A stretch of 64,000 nt of DNA from Dyella flava (GTDB taxonomy: Bacteria > Pseudomonadota > Gammaproteobacteria > Xanthomonadales > Rhodanobacteraceae). The notes below the pieces were generated by a model. The model had not been told where the DNA came from. It saw only the letters and a program-made list of their open reading frames with translations, and searched no databases. Shown here one piece after another: positions 50,491 to 58,889 of the stretch. Made by a program: the position numbers and the translations under genes. The stretch lies in assembly GCF_016904955.1 (NCBI RefSeq), contig NZ_JADIKE010000031.1, positions 123,265-187,264 of the forward strand, read 5' to 3'. The stretch's first letter is position 1; each line of letters opens with the position of its first letter.

Positions 50491-51027
50491 TCAGTCGTCC
50501 TTGGCCACGGCCACCAATGCCGGGCGCAGCAATCGATCGTTCAACACATAACCTTTCTGCAGCACGGTGACCACGGTGCCCGGCGCCTTGCCCGGCGCTT
50601 CCACCATGCTCACCGCGTGATGACGTTCCGGGTCCAGCGGCTGATCCAGCGGATCGACCTGCACCAACCCGTTGTTGCCAGCGATGCGCAACAGCTCCTT
50701 CAGGGTGAGGCTCATGCCTTCACGCACCGAAGCCACATCACCGCCTTCCACCGAAAGTCCACGCTCCAGGCCGTCGTAAATCGGCAGCAGGTCGTTGAGC
50801 AGCTTTTCATTGGCGAAACGGCGGGCCTGCTCCAGATCGCGATGCAGGCGGCGGCGCTGGTTTTCCAGTTCGGCCTTTTCGCGCAGCACGACTTCGCGCA
50901 ACTCCTTGTTGCTTGCCTCAAGCTCGGCAAGCTTGGCCTTGAGGGCCTCCAGCTCGCCACCTGAAGCGGAGGTCTGCGCGCCGCTCTCAGGTGCCTCGTT
51001 CGGCGACGGTGAATCGCTGTTATGCAT
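50491..51027 (-). CDS. grpE: nucleotide exchange factor GrpE
   Basis: A 178-residue DnaK exchange factor. An acidic N-terminal stretch and long coiled coil (~30-85) precede the conserved beta domain (LDPERHHAVS and VLQKGYVLNDRLLRPALVAVA). Start 51027 follows GGAG. It lies between hrcA and dnaK as in related genomes, with a 118-bp gap holding the dnaK promoter. Confidence 0.97.
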   Translation of the reverse strand: MHNSDSPSPNEAPESGAQTSASGGELEALKAKLAELEASNKELREVVLREKAELENQRRRLHRDLEQARRFANEKLLNDLLPIYDGLERGLSVEGGDVASVREGMSLTLKELLRIAGNNGLVQVDPLDQPLDPERHHAVSMVEAPGKAPGTVVTVLQKGYVLNDRLLRPALVAVAKDD

Positions 51028-51130
51028 GAATAACTCCAAACATCATCCGTGGTCGGTACAGGTACCAACCTCCAAAAACTTGCGGGCTAAAGAACCTGCC
51101 TACGGGTTCCGCGTAGCTCACGTTGTGATT

Positions 51131-51202
51131 GAGCAGCCCTCAGATGGTAGCGTGTAGCGCAGCGTCTGAGTCACTCCACTCGCTACCAGATGGCGGCTGC
51201 TC
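51131..51202. repeat. imperfect palindrome in the grpE-hrcA gap
   Basis: Arms 51131-51152 and 51181-51202 match at 18 of 22 positions. The 335-bp gap 51028-51362 has no gene; it also holds a GGTACC-centred bit near 51058 and a CCTGGGGG / CCCCCAGG pair (~51305-51362). Seen from the minus strand it is the 3' end of hrcA and the leader of grpE. Confidence 0.55.
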
Positions 51203-51362
51203 GATCGCAACCCTCCGGGCCGGGTTTGTTTGCCCCGGGGTTTGTGCCTCGCTCAGTCGTGTATCGACATACACCGCTTCGCGCCTCCTTACCCCGCTAC
51301 AAACGCCCCCAGGCGCAGGCTACGCAGAAACCCTAAGCAGGTTCTACCGCCTCCCTGGGGGT

Positions 51363-52412
51363 TTATAAGGCCGTAGCGGCGCGATTCAAGGCTTCGCTGA
51401 GCAAGCCTGCCGTGGCCTGCACCACCGGGATGACCCGCTCATACGCCATCCGGGTTGGGCCGATGACCCCCACCGCCCCGAGCAATCGGCCCTGCGCACC
51501 GTAGCTGGCCGTCACGACACTACAGCCATCCAGCGCAGCGAAGCCCGACTCCTCACCGATGAATAATCGCACGCCCGGCGCTTTTGCACAGACTTCCATC
51601 AGCTGTAGCAGCTCGTTCTTTTTCTGGAAGGCCTCGAACAGCTCGCGCAGGCGATCCAGATTGGCCAATTCCGAATAGGCCATCAGGTTGGTCTGGCCGC
51701 TGACCAGCACATCCTCGTTCTGCGGCGCGAAGGAGGCGGCGGCCAGTTCCACCGCGCTGGACAGCATCTGATGCAGCTCACTGCTGGCTTCGCGCAGTTC
51801 GCGCAGCAGATGTGCGCGGATGTCGTCCACGCGCAAGCCGACGAAATGCTCATTGATGTAGTTGCCGGCTTGTTCCAGCTCACGGCTGCCCAGCGGCTTG
51901 GCCAACTGGATCACGCGGTTCTGCACCTGGTTGTCTGAAAACACCAGGATCACCAGTACCCGCGCATCCGGCAGCGCCACGAAATCGATATGGCGCAGTG
52001 GAAAATCGGTCTGCCGCGGCACCGTGACGACCCCTGCAAAATGGGTCATGGCCGACAGCAACGCCGAGGCGTTGCCCATCAGATCGCGTACCGTCGTCGG
52101 GCCGGGCGGCAGCTCGCGCTGCAGGCGCACCATCTCCTCACGCGGCAACGGCTGCAGTTCGATCAGGCTGTCCACGAACAGGCGCAGGCCGCGTGGCGTG
52201 GGAATACGCCCGGCCGAGGTATGCGGCGAGGCGACCAGGCCGGCTTCTTCCAGGTCCGCCATGACGTTACGGATCGTCGCCGGGCTTACATCCAGCCCGG
52301 ACGAACGTGACAGCGTGCGCGATCCCACCGGTTCGCCATCGGCTAAATATTGCGCAATCAGTGTGCGCAATAGACGCCGGGCGCGAATGTCGAGGTCGTG
52401 GTGGTTGGGCAT
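51363..52412 (-). CDS. hrcA: heat-inducible transcription repressor HrcA
   Basis: A 349-residue repressor. An N-terminal winged helix (GSRTLSRSSGLDVSPATIRNVM in two pieces, ~28-48; TSAGRIPT) is followed by a GAF-like domain and dimerisation part. HrcA binds CIRCE elements and needs GroEL for activity. Start 52412 was chosen as the family start (MPNHHDLDIRARRLL). It heads the hrcA-grpE-dnaK block. No CIRCE was found in this window, so its targets (probably groESL) are elsewhere. Confidence 0.97.
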   Translation of the reverse strand: MPNHHDLDIRARRLLRTLIAQYLADGEPVGSRTLSRSSGLDVSPATIRNVMADLEEAGLVASPHTSAGRIPTPRGLRLFVDSLIELQPLPREEMVRLQRELPPGPTTVRDLMGNASALLSAMTHFAGVVTVPRQTDFPLRHIDFVALPDARVLVILVFSDNQVQNRVIQLAKPLGSRELEQAGNYINEHFVGLRVDDIRAHLLRELREASSELHQMLSSAVELAAASFAPQNEDVLVSGQTNLMAYSELANLDRLRELFEAFQKKNELLQLMEVCAKAPGVRLFIGEESGFAALDGCSVVTASYGAQGRLLGAVGVIGPTRMAYERVIPVVQATAGLLSEALNRAATAL

Positions 52413-52624
52413 GCGCTGTGGCAATCCGTGAGACGCTAAACAAATAAGGTTTGAGGGGTAAGAATGCAAGAAAGCGGGGCTAGGGTTTAGAGGGCAAGCC
52501 TGGGAGGCGTCGACGACGCGCCGGGGCAGACATACGAACTTCCGCTCTGGCTACCTATCACTGGCCCCTCGTTCCTCCCCCGGCTCTCACCTTACAATCG
52601 CACGAAACACTGCCGCCCTCACCC

Positions 52625-54298
52625 ATGCTTACCTCTCTCTACGTCCGCCATCTCGCCGTCGTCGAACAAGCAGACATCAGCTTTGGCCCGGGCCTGACCG
52701 TGGTCAGCGGCGAAACCGGCGCGGGTAAATCCCTGCTGGTCGATGCCCTGATGCTGCTGGCCGGCGCCCGCGCGGACAGCGGTATCGTGCGTGCCGGCAG
52801 CGATCGCGCCGAGCTGGTGGCGGAGTTCGATCTGAAGGACCTGCCCGATGCCCTCAACTGGCTCAGGCAGGAGGAGCTGGACGAAGACGGCGCTTGCCAG
52901 CTGCGTCGCGTGATCCGTGCCGAAGGCAGTTCGCGCGCCTGGATCAATGGCCGCCCCGCCACCATCGGCCAGATGGGTGATCTCGCCTCGTTGCTGGTCG
53001 AAATCCACGGCCAGCACGAGCATCAGGCGCTATTGGAGCGCGCGCACCAACTGAACTTGCTGGACGCTTACGCCGAAAACGACAAGCAAGTTGCCCAGGT
53101 CCGTGACCTTGCCGTGCAATGGCGCGAGATCGGCGCACGCATCCGCAAATTGAGCGGCGGCGACGATCGCGAGCATCGCCTCGAACTGCTGCGTCACGAA
53201 CTCTCCGAGCTGGAAAAGTGGGCGCTGCCACCCGCCCAGCTGGCCGAGCTGGAGGCCAGCCACAAGCGCCTGGCCAACGCCAGCAAACTCACCGAAGGCA
53301 TCACCGGTGTGGTCGAACTGCTCGATGGCGACAGCGAATTCGCGCTGCGTCAATCGCTGGGCCGCGCGCACGCCGAACTGGGGCGCCTGGCTGCGCTGGA
53401 TGACCGGCTGGCGCCGATGCTGGAACTGCTCGACAACGCACAGATCCAGCTCAACGAAGCCGTCGACAGCCTTGAGCACTACGCACAGGACGTCGATCTC
53501 GATCCCGAACGTTTTGCCGAAGTCGACACCCACCTCACCCGTCTGCACGAACTTTCGCGCAAACACCGCTTGCCCGCCACCGAACTCGACGACAAGCGCA
53601 ACGCTGTGCAGGCCGAACTGACCGAACTGGAAAACGCGGGCGACGCGCTCGAACGACTCGGTGCACAACGCGACCAGTTGCAGCGCGACTATGCCAAAGC
53701 CGCCGAGGCGCTGAGCAAATCCCGCCAGGCTTCGGCCAAGAAATTGGGCAAGGAAGTCAGTGCACTCATGGGCGAACTGGGCATGGCCGGCGGCATCCTG
53801 CAAGTCACCCTGGAACCCGCCGAAAACGACGATCCGGATCCGCAAGGCCGCGAGCGCTGCGAGCTGCTGGTCAGCGCCAATCCCGGGCAACCGCCCCGTG
53901 CATTACGCAAGGTTGCCTCCGGTGGCGAACTCGCCCGCATCAGCCTTGCCATTGAAGTCGCCACGCTAGGCAAGGACACCATTGGCTGCATGGTCTTCGA
54001 CGAAGTCGACACTGGCATCGGCGGTGCCGTCGCTGAAGTGGTTGGCCAAAAACTGCGCGCGCTCGGTTCTCGCTGTCAGGTGCTATGCGTAACGCACTTG
54101 CCGCAAGTGGCTGCGCAAGGACATGCGCACCTGCGCGTGAGCAAACACAGCGAAGGCAACTCCACCCAGACCCGCATCGAATCCCTCAATACCGAGGGGC
54201 GTCGCGATGAATTGGCGCGCATGCTGGGCGGCGTAGAAATCACCCGCGAAACCCGGGCCCATGCCAAGAAGATGCTGGAGCAGGCGCAAACCGCTTAG
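52625..54298 (+). CDS. recN: DNA repair protein RecN
   Basis: A 557-residue SMC-like ATPase. Walker A GETGAGKS is at ~29-36; a long coiled coil spans ~160-360; the ABC signature ASGGELARISLAIE and Walker B MVFDEVDTGIGG are intact. RecN acts in double-strand break repair with RecA. Divergent from hrcA by 212 bp; TACAAT at ~52591 could be its -10. No LexA box was recognised in that gap. Confidence 0.97.
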   Translation: MLTSLYVRHLAVVEQADISFGPGLTVVSGETGAGKSLLVDALMLLAGARADSGIVRAGSDRAELVAEFDLKDLPDALNWLRQEELDEDGACQLRRVIRAEGSSRAWINGRPATIGQMGDLASLLVEIHGQHEHQALLERAHQLNLLDAYAENDKQVAQVRDLAVQWREIGARIRKLSGGDDREHRLELLRHELSELEKWALPPAQLAELEASHKRLANASKLTEGITGVVELLDGDSEFALRQSLGRAHAELGRLAALDDRLAPMLELLDNAQIQLNEAVDSLEHYAQDVDLDPERFAEVDTHLTRLHELSRKHRLPATELDDKRNAVQAELTELENAGDALERLGAQRDQLQRDYAKAAEALSKSRQASAKKLGKEVSALMGELGMAGGILQVTLEPAENDDPDPQGRERCELLVSANPGQPPRALRKVASGGELARISLAIEVATLGKDTIGCMVFDEVDTGIGGAVAEVVGQKLRALGSRCQVLCVTHLPQVAAQGHAHLRVSKHSEGNSTQTRIESLNTEGRRDELARMLGGVEITRETRAHAKKMLEQAQTA

Positions 54299-54323
54299 CC
54301 ATAAACCCGGTTACGTAGGTTGG

Positions 54324-54426
54324 GTAGTTGGGTAGGTTGGGTTAGCGCAGCGTAACCCAACGGAATTCCATCGAAGCGACAAACATCGTTGGGTTACGCT
54401 GCGCTAACCCAACCTACCCAACCTAC
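54324..54426. repeat. 103-bp intergenic palindrome (AACCCAACCTAC-type repeat)
   Basis: Arms 54324-54361 and 54388-54426 are reverse complements apart from one missing base, around a 26-base loop. The GTTGGGTTACGCTGCG-type sequence is a widely dispersed proteobacterial intergenic repeat. It lies between convergent recN and a response regulator and may stop transcription from both sides. Confidence 0.85.
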
Positions 54427-54442
54427 TGCCATCTGCGCGGTT

Positions 54443-55078
54443 TCAGCCGCGAATCTGCAAAAGTCCGCGCTCAGTGGCAATCCGGTAAAGGTCCAATTCC
54501 GACCCTGCCCCCAGCTTCCCCATCAAGCTGGCGCGATGGATATAGACCGTCTTCTGTCCAATGCCCAACTCCGCCGCCACCTGCTTCGGCGCCCGCCCGG
54601 CGGCCAGCAGCAGAAACACTTCATGCTCGCGCGCGGTGAGGCGATCGAACGGATCCAGGTTATCGTGGGGCCGCTCCGCACGCCGCTGGCGCAAATCGGA
54701 GCTGAGAAATTGCTCGCCACGCATCACCGCGCGCAAGCCAGCCACCAGTTCTTCCGGCGCCGCGCCCTTGGTCACATATCCGCTCGCGCCGCGGCGCAGC
54801 GCTTCGGATACATAAGGTTCGCCATCGTGCATGCTCAGCACCACGATGCGCGTGCCGGTGGCCACGCTGCGCAAGTGCTCGATCAGCGGCAGGCCGCTGC
54901 CGTCGGGCAATGACAAATCCAGCGCCACCAGATCCGGCCGGCGCTGACTGATCGCCTCGACCGCGTCATCGGCATTACGACACTCCGCCACGACCTCCAG
55001 GTCGGGCTCCATCTGGATAAGCCGCTTGAACCCCTCGCGGACAATGGCGTGATCGTCGACCAGAACTATGCTGTGCAT
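54443..55078 (-). CDS. LuxR/NarL-family response regulator
   Basis: A 211-residue two-domain regulator. The receiver has VLVDDHAIVREG with phospho-Asp54 in ALDLSLPDG; the C-terminal LuxR-type helix-turn-helix is LTAREHEVFLLLAAGRAPKQVAAELGIGQKTVYIHRASLMGKL, split over ~145-190. The start at 55078 is favoured; the upstream extension is unconserved. It is divergent from its likely cognate histidine kinase with a 43-bp gap. Confidence 0.94.
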   Translation of the reverse strand: MHSIVLVDDHAIVREGFKRLIQMEPDLEVVAECRNADDAVEAISQRRPDLVALDLSLPDGSGLPLIEHLRSVATGTRIVVLSMHDGEPYVSEALRRGASGYVTKGAAPEELVAGLRAVMRGEQFLSSDLRQRRAERPHDNLDPFDRLTAREHEVFLLLAAGRAPKQVAAELGIGQKTVYIHRASLMGKLGAGSELDLYRIATERGLLQIRG

Positions 55079-55121
55079 GGCCGCACTGTAGCAGCCTGTA
55101 CGGCGGACGGAAGCGGTCCAC

Positions 55122-56729
55122 ATGTACCATTTCCGGATGCGACTGAAACCCGCCTTTATATTCACCTCCGGTCCACTCCTTGGACTTGGCTACGCCCTGC
55201 TCTGGGCCTTGCTCTGGCCGACTGCGCAGCCCGACTGGACGCTGCAATTCGGCCTGCGCTTCGGTGTACTGCTGCTCTCACCCTATCGCTATTGGGGCTG
55301 GCTGATCGGTGGTGAATTGATTGCCACCGGGCTGATCGATTACCTGCACGGCTACTCGATGGGCTGGCGCGCGTTCGTCTACGGCGACGTGCCGCAACCG
55401 ATCGTGGTGGCGCTCTGCCTGGGTTTGCTGCGACGCGCGAACCTGCGCCCCAGCCTGCGCGATCCGGAAGAGGTGTCGCGCCTGCTGCTGTCCGCCGGCT
55501 TCACCGTGGTGGCGGCGACCGCCACCGATGCGCTGATGCTGGCCCTGGTCCACCAGTTGCCGCCGGTGGGCCTGCTGCATGCGCTGGGCGATGAACTGCT
55601 CGGCAACTACGTAGGCCTGTTATTGCTGGTGCCGCCCTTGATCATGATCTGGCGCGCACGCCCTTCCAAGCAGGAGATGTCCGAGCTGTTGATGGATGGC
55701 CTGCTGGTGATGCTGCCGGCCCTGGTTATCCTGCTGATCCTCACCGAACAAGCCGCCCCGCAGCGCGAGTTCGCTCGAGTGCTATCGCTGGCGCCCGTGC
55801 TGTTTTTCGCGTTCCGCCACGGCTGGCGTGGCGCCAGTTTGTCCATGCTGCTTTCCAGCCTGGGGATGGCGCTGGTCGATCGTGTGTTCACACACGTCAT
55901 ACCGACCGCCTCCTCACACATGTTTCTCGCCGTCGCCGGCACCGGCGCGCTGATGCTCGGCTCGGCGACCGATGCACTTCGCCGCAGCAGCGCCCGCGTC
56001 GCCGAGCAGAACGTCTACCTGGCCGCCGTGAATCGGCGCCTCGATCACCTCGCCCGGCAACTGCGCGATGCCGCACGCGGCAACATGCAGGCCGAAGAAA
56101 ACCAGCGCCGCCACATGGCCTCCGAGCTGCACGACGAGCTGGGCCAGAACCTCACCGCCATCCAGACCCACGTCAAGCTCGCGCAAAACCGCCTGCAACA
56201 AGCGGGACTGGATGACATCGGCACCTCGATCAACAGCATTCTCGGCCATATGCGGCGCGCGCTGCATCGCTTGCTGGATGACCTGCGCCCTGCCGTACTC
56301 GACGAATTCGGCCTGATGCGCGCGCTGGACGAAGGCCCGATCCGCGACCTGATGGCCACCGCCGGCATGGCCTACCACACCGAACTGCATGGCGATCCCC
56401 GCTTGCTGGAGGAAGACATCCGCACCGCGATCTACCGCCTTGCCCAGGAAAGTGCCACCAACGCGGTGAAACATGCCCAGGCCAGCGAATTCCGCCTGCG
56501 CCTGCGCATTGGCGAACGCGCCGGTACCGCCCTCGCCCTGCTGGATATTCGCGACAACGGCATCGGCCTGCCCGAGCGTGTGCCGCGTGGCGGCCGCGGG
56601 CTGCAAGGCATGCGCGACCGCGTCACGTCATTGGGCGGATTGTTCCGCTTACGGCCCGATCAACAAGGTGTTCACCTGCGCATATTGTTGCGTAGCACCA
56701 TTTCCCAGCGCGAAACAAGTGACTTGTGA
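55122..56729 (+). CDS. MASE1-type sensor histidine kinase (NarL-partner type)
   Basis: A 535-residue membrane kinase. Residues ~1-290 hold eight or so helices of MASE1-like kind; a HisKA_3 domain follows with phospho-His in ASELHDELGQNL (~338); the HATPase has ESATNAVKHAQA (~445) and DNGIGLPE (~481). Kinases of this kind phosphorylate NarL/UhpA-type regulators, so the divergent gene is the partner. An alternative start lies five codons later. The candidate small RNA lies directly behind it. Confidence 0.93.
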   Translation: MYHFRMRLKPAFIFTSGPLLGLGYALLWALLWPTAQPDWTLQFGLRFGVLLLSPYRYWGWLIGGELIATGLIDYLHGYSMGWRAFVYGDVPQPIVVALCLGLLRRANLRPSLRDPEEVSRLLLSAGFTVVAATATDALMLALVHQLPPVGLLHALGDELLGNYVGLLLLVPPLIMIWRARPSKQEMSELLMDGLLVMLPALVILLILTEQAAPQREFARVLSLAPVLFFAFRHGWRGASLSMLLSSLGMALVDRVFTHVIPTASSHMFLAVAGTGALMLGSATDALRRSSARVAEQNVYLAAVNRRLDHLARQLRDAARGNMQAEENQRRHMASELHDELGQNLTAIQTHVKLAQNRLQQAGLDDIGTSINSILGHMRRALHRLLDDLRPAVLDEFGLMRALDEGPIRDLMATAGMAYHTELHGDPRLLEEDIRTAIYRLAQESATNAVKHAQASEFRLRLRIGERAGTALALLDIRDNGIGLPERVPRGGRGLQGMRDRVTSLGGLFRLRPDQQGVHLRILLRSTISQRETSDL

Positions 56730-56789
56730 CACTGTAACTAGGAAATTTTCCAATACCGGCCTCGTAAAGGCTTCGTTAGGATCAGTCAA

Positions 56790-56981
56790 TCGATGTGGGG
56801 GAGCCGCCATCGCAAGATGGTGAGCACGGGTCGGCCGTGGGGACGGTTGACCCGAAGAATGGCAGGATGCCGTTCTGCCGGAGTCTGGACAAACGCGTGT
56901 ACCTCGAGCAACTCGGATACACGCAGTCAAGAGACAACGGTAAGCCGTAGGGTGGACAGGAGTCCTCCCGCGGCTTTTTTT
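56790..56981 (+). ncRNA. candidate structured small RNA with GGA motifs (Csr/Rsm type?)
   Basis: About 190 bases between the kinase and fur form successive hairpins: CCATC-GCAA-GATGG, CCGT-GGGG-ACGG inside GGGTC/GACCC, GGC-AGGAT-GCC, GCGTGTA/TACACGC, and a terminator stem with AGGA at its tip, followed by T7. Nine GGA trinucleotides lie in 56779-56961. GGACAGGAGTCC and GGCAGGATGCC match the CsrA/RsmA site plan (ANGGA in a hairpin loop). It may be a sponge RNA for RsmA; it may also be a kinase 3' UTR. Confidence 0.5.
56944..56981 (+). terminator. rho-independent terminator of the RNA candidate
   Basis: Eleven pairs (GCCG, GGG, GGAC with CGGC, CCC, GTCC) with small internal loops, an AGGA tetraloop and T7 (56975-56981). 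Confidence 0.88.
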
Positions 56982-57064
56982 ATGCCCGAAGGTTTAGTAA
57001 TGGGCGGTCAAGCGCCAGGAATTGTTAACGCCGGCGGGCTCAGCCGCCCTTCCCGCTACGCTGT

Positions 57065-57487
57065 TTACTTACGAGGGCCGGCCTTGAGCGGCCGCACATA
57101 CATCACCAGGCTGTGATCCTGGATCTCGTAGCCATGGCGGGCGGCAATCTCACGCTGCAGGCGCTCGATCTCCTCGCTGACGAACTCGATCACCTTTCCG
57201 CTGTCCACATCGATCATGTGATCGTGGTGCTGGCCGCGATCCAGCTCATAAACCGCCTGGCCACCCTCGAAATTATGCTTGCTGAGGATGCCGGCGGCCT
57301 CGAACTGGGTCAGCACGCGATACACCGTAGCCAGACCGATGTCTTCCTGGTGGGCCAACAGCTTCTTGTAGACGTCCTCGGCAGTCAGATGCCGCACGCC
57401 GTCTTCCTCGAAGATCTGGAGGATACGCATACGGGGATGAGTAACCTTCAGCCCGGCCTTACGGAGTTCCTGAGTTTCCTGCTCCAT
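57065..57487 (-). CDS. fur: ferric uptake regulator Fur
   Basis: A 140-residue metal-dependent repressor. N-terminal winged helix (KVTHPRMRILQIF, LATVYRVLTQFE) and the metal site HHDHMID (~87-93). It lacks the CxxC structural zinc pairs of some Fur proteins, as is common in this lineage. Start 57487 (MEQETQELRKAG). It is divergent from bamE, and a palindrome lies between them, as in Xanthomonas where fur and omlA promoters overlap. Confidence 0.97.
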   Translation of the reverse strand: MEQETQELRKAGLKVTHPRMRILQIFEEDGVRHLTAEDVYKKLLAHQEDIGLATVYRVLTQFEAAGILSKHNFEGGQAVYELDRGQHHDHMIDVDSGKVIEFVSEEIERLQREIAARHGYEIQDHSLVMYVRPLKAGPRK

Positions 57488-57503
57488 AACAAGCTCCCGG
57501 GTG

Positions 57504-57530
57504 TACACTGTGGAATCGACCCATAGTGTA
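57504..57530. promoter_or_regulatory. palindrome in the fur-bamE promoter region
   Basis: TACACTGTGG (57504-57513) and CCATAGTGTA (57521-57530) are inverted repeats, 9 of 10, with a 7-base spacer. TACACT in both directions also resembles a -10 hexamer. It is not a classic Fur box. Confidence 0.5.
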
Positions 57531-57565
57531 TCATCCGACACCTTCACGATCCGGATGCACTACGA

Positions 57566-58069
57566 ATGCAAAAGCTGATTCGCACGCTGGGCTTCGCCAC
57601 GCTGGCACTTTCATTGGCCGGCTGCCATATCGTGTATACCCCCGACGTGGCCCAGGGCAATCTGTTCGACAAGACCATCGACAAAAACCTTGCCGATCAG
57701 CTTAAGCCGGGTCTGACCAAGCGCCAGGTGCTGGTGCTGCTGGGCACCCCTTCCGTCGCCACCCCGTTCGACCAGAACCGCTGGGACTACGTGTCCACCT
57801 ACTCGCACCGTGGCGAGAAAATGAAGATGCAGTCGATGAGTCTGTTCTTCAATAACGACGTGCTCGTGCGCACCGAAGGCAGCCTCTACTTCCAGGATGC
57901 GCAGAAGCTGGTCAACCAGAGCAACAAGTACAAGACCAACTACAACGTCAACGACACCTCCGGCGACAAGAGCTCGGGTGGCGGTGACAATGGTGGTGGT
58001 GATAGCGGCGGCGATAACGGCGGAGACAGTGGCGGCGATAACGGCGGTGGCGGCGGCGGCTCCAACTGA
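57566..58069 (+). CDS. bamE: outer membrane assembly factor BamE (OmlA) with a Gly/Asp-rich tail
   Basis: A 167-residue lipoprotein. The signal ends in lipobox LAGC (Cys20); the SmpA/OmlA domain follows with KPGLTKRQVLVLLGTPS and DQNRWDYVST. It supports the BAM complex at the outer membrane. The C-terminal 36 residues (132-167) are a Gly/Asp/Asn/Ser repeat without fold, absent from short BamE proteins. Divergent from fur. Confidence 0.96.
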   Translation: MQKLIRTLGFATLALSLAGCHIVYTPDVAQGNLFDKTIDKNLADQLKPGLTKRQVLVLLGTPSVATPFDQNRWDYVSTYSHRGEKMKMQSMSLFFNNDVLVRTEGSLYFQDAQKLVNQSNKYKTNYNVNDTSGDKSSGGGDNGGGDSGGDNGGDSGGDNGGGGGGSN

Positions 58070-58109
58070 TCGTTACCTGCGTCATGCCTCTACGGAGGCA
58101 TGACCTGCC

Positions 58110-58391
58110 CTAGCCCGCACGACGCCGGCGGGCATCCTTCGGATCAAGGCTAAGCGGCCGGTAGATTTCCACCCGGTCGCCATCCTGCAACACATCATCC
58201 GGTGCCACGCGACGGGAAAAAATCCCCAGGCGCGAGGGGTCCATATCAACTTCCGGCATCTCCTGCAAAAGGCCGGACTGCTCCACCGCCTGGATCACCG
58301 TACTGCCGGCCGGCAGGGTCACTCGGCGCAGGTATTGCCGATCCGCCGTGGCGCAGACCACCTCCACGGTCACCGTCTCAGGTATAGACAC
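58110..58391 (-). CDS. rnfH: RnfH family ubiquitin-like protein
   Basis: A 93-residue beta-grasp protein of the RnfH/UPF0125 family (VTVEVVCATADRQYLRRVTLP, PDDVLQDGDRVEIYRPL, each a family strand). Role unknown; often beside ratA and sometimes rnf genes. The GTG at 58391 is preferred because GAGG lies eight bases upstream; an ATG at 58415 is in frame but without such a site. It overlaps the ratA end by 14 bases. Confidence 0.9.
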   Translation of the reverse strand: MSIPETVTVEVVCATADRQYLRRVTLPAGSTVIQAVEQSGLLQEMPEVDMDPSRLGIFSRRVAPDDVLQDGDRVEIYRPLSLDPKDARRRRAG

Positions 58392-58809
58392 GGTCCGCCT
58401 CGCGGCAGAAATCATCGACCATGCGAGTGGCCAGCCCCTGAAAGCCCAGTTTCAACGCTGCACCACCCAGACGGCCTGCGTAGTCGAAATCCAGTTCCAG
58501 GGCGACCTTGCAGCCATCCGTGCCGAGTGGAATGAAATCCCAAAGCCCGTCCAGGCTACGAAAAGGCCCGTTCACCAGGCTCACCTGCAAACGGCGCGGA
58601 CGATCGATAACGTTGCGGGTAGTAAAGCTGTGATGGAAACCGGCAAACTTGAGATCCAGCCGCGCCACCAGCATGTTCTCCCCACGCTCGATCACCTCGG
58701 CGTTGGCACACCAGCTGAAGCGCTTTGGGTATGCTTCGACGTCATTGACCAAGTCGAACATTTGCGCCGGCGAGTATTTCACCAGAGCGCTGCGGCGGAT
58801 TTCGATCAC
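58378..58809 (-). CDS. ratA: RatA-like START/COQ10 family protein
   Basis: A 143-residue protein of the polyketide cyclase/COQ10 fold, called RatA in E. coli (reported to bind 50S subunits) and also linked to ubiquinone handling. Marked by ALVKYSPAQMFDLVNDVEAYP and FRSLDGLWDFIPLG. The GTG start at 58809 follows AAGGGG; longer readings enter the smpB leader. Divergent from smpB and coupled to rnfH. Confidence 0.94.
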   Translation of the reverse strand: MIEIRRSALVKYSPAQMFDLVNDVEAYPKRFSWCANAEVIERGENMLVARLDLKFAGFHHSFTTRNVIDRPRRLQVSLVNGPFRSLDGLWDFIPLGTDGCKVALELDFDYAGRLGGAALKLGFQGLATRMVDDFCREADRVYT

Positions 58810-58889
58810 AGTAACCCCTTTACAAGAAACCAGCTCAAGCCCGCCCGCAGGAAACCTGCACGGGGCGGCCAGCGCGAAGTTTAACGGAC

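Noticed and set aside
52413..52624. CIRCE element or LexA box between hrcA and recN
   Set aside because: No 9-N9-9 CIRCE palindrome and no recognisable LexA site was found.
56790..56981. Cyclic-di-GMP (GEMM) riboswitch for the structured RNA
   Set aside because: The conserved GEMM core is absent, and no gene lies downstream on the same strand after the terminator.
57488..57565. Fur box before fur
   Set aside because: The palindrome present does not match the GATAAT-type Fur consensus.
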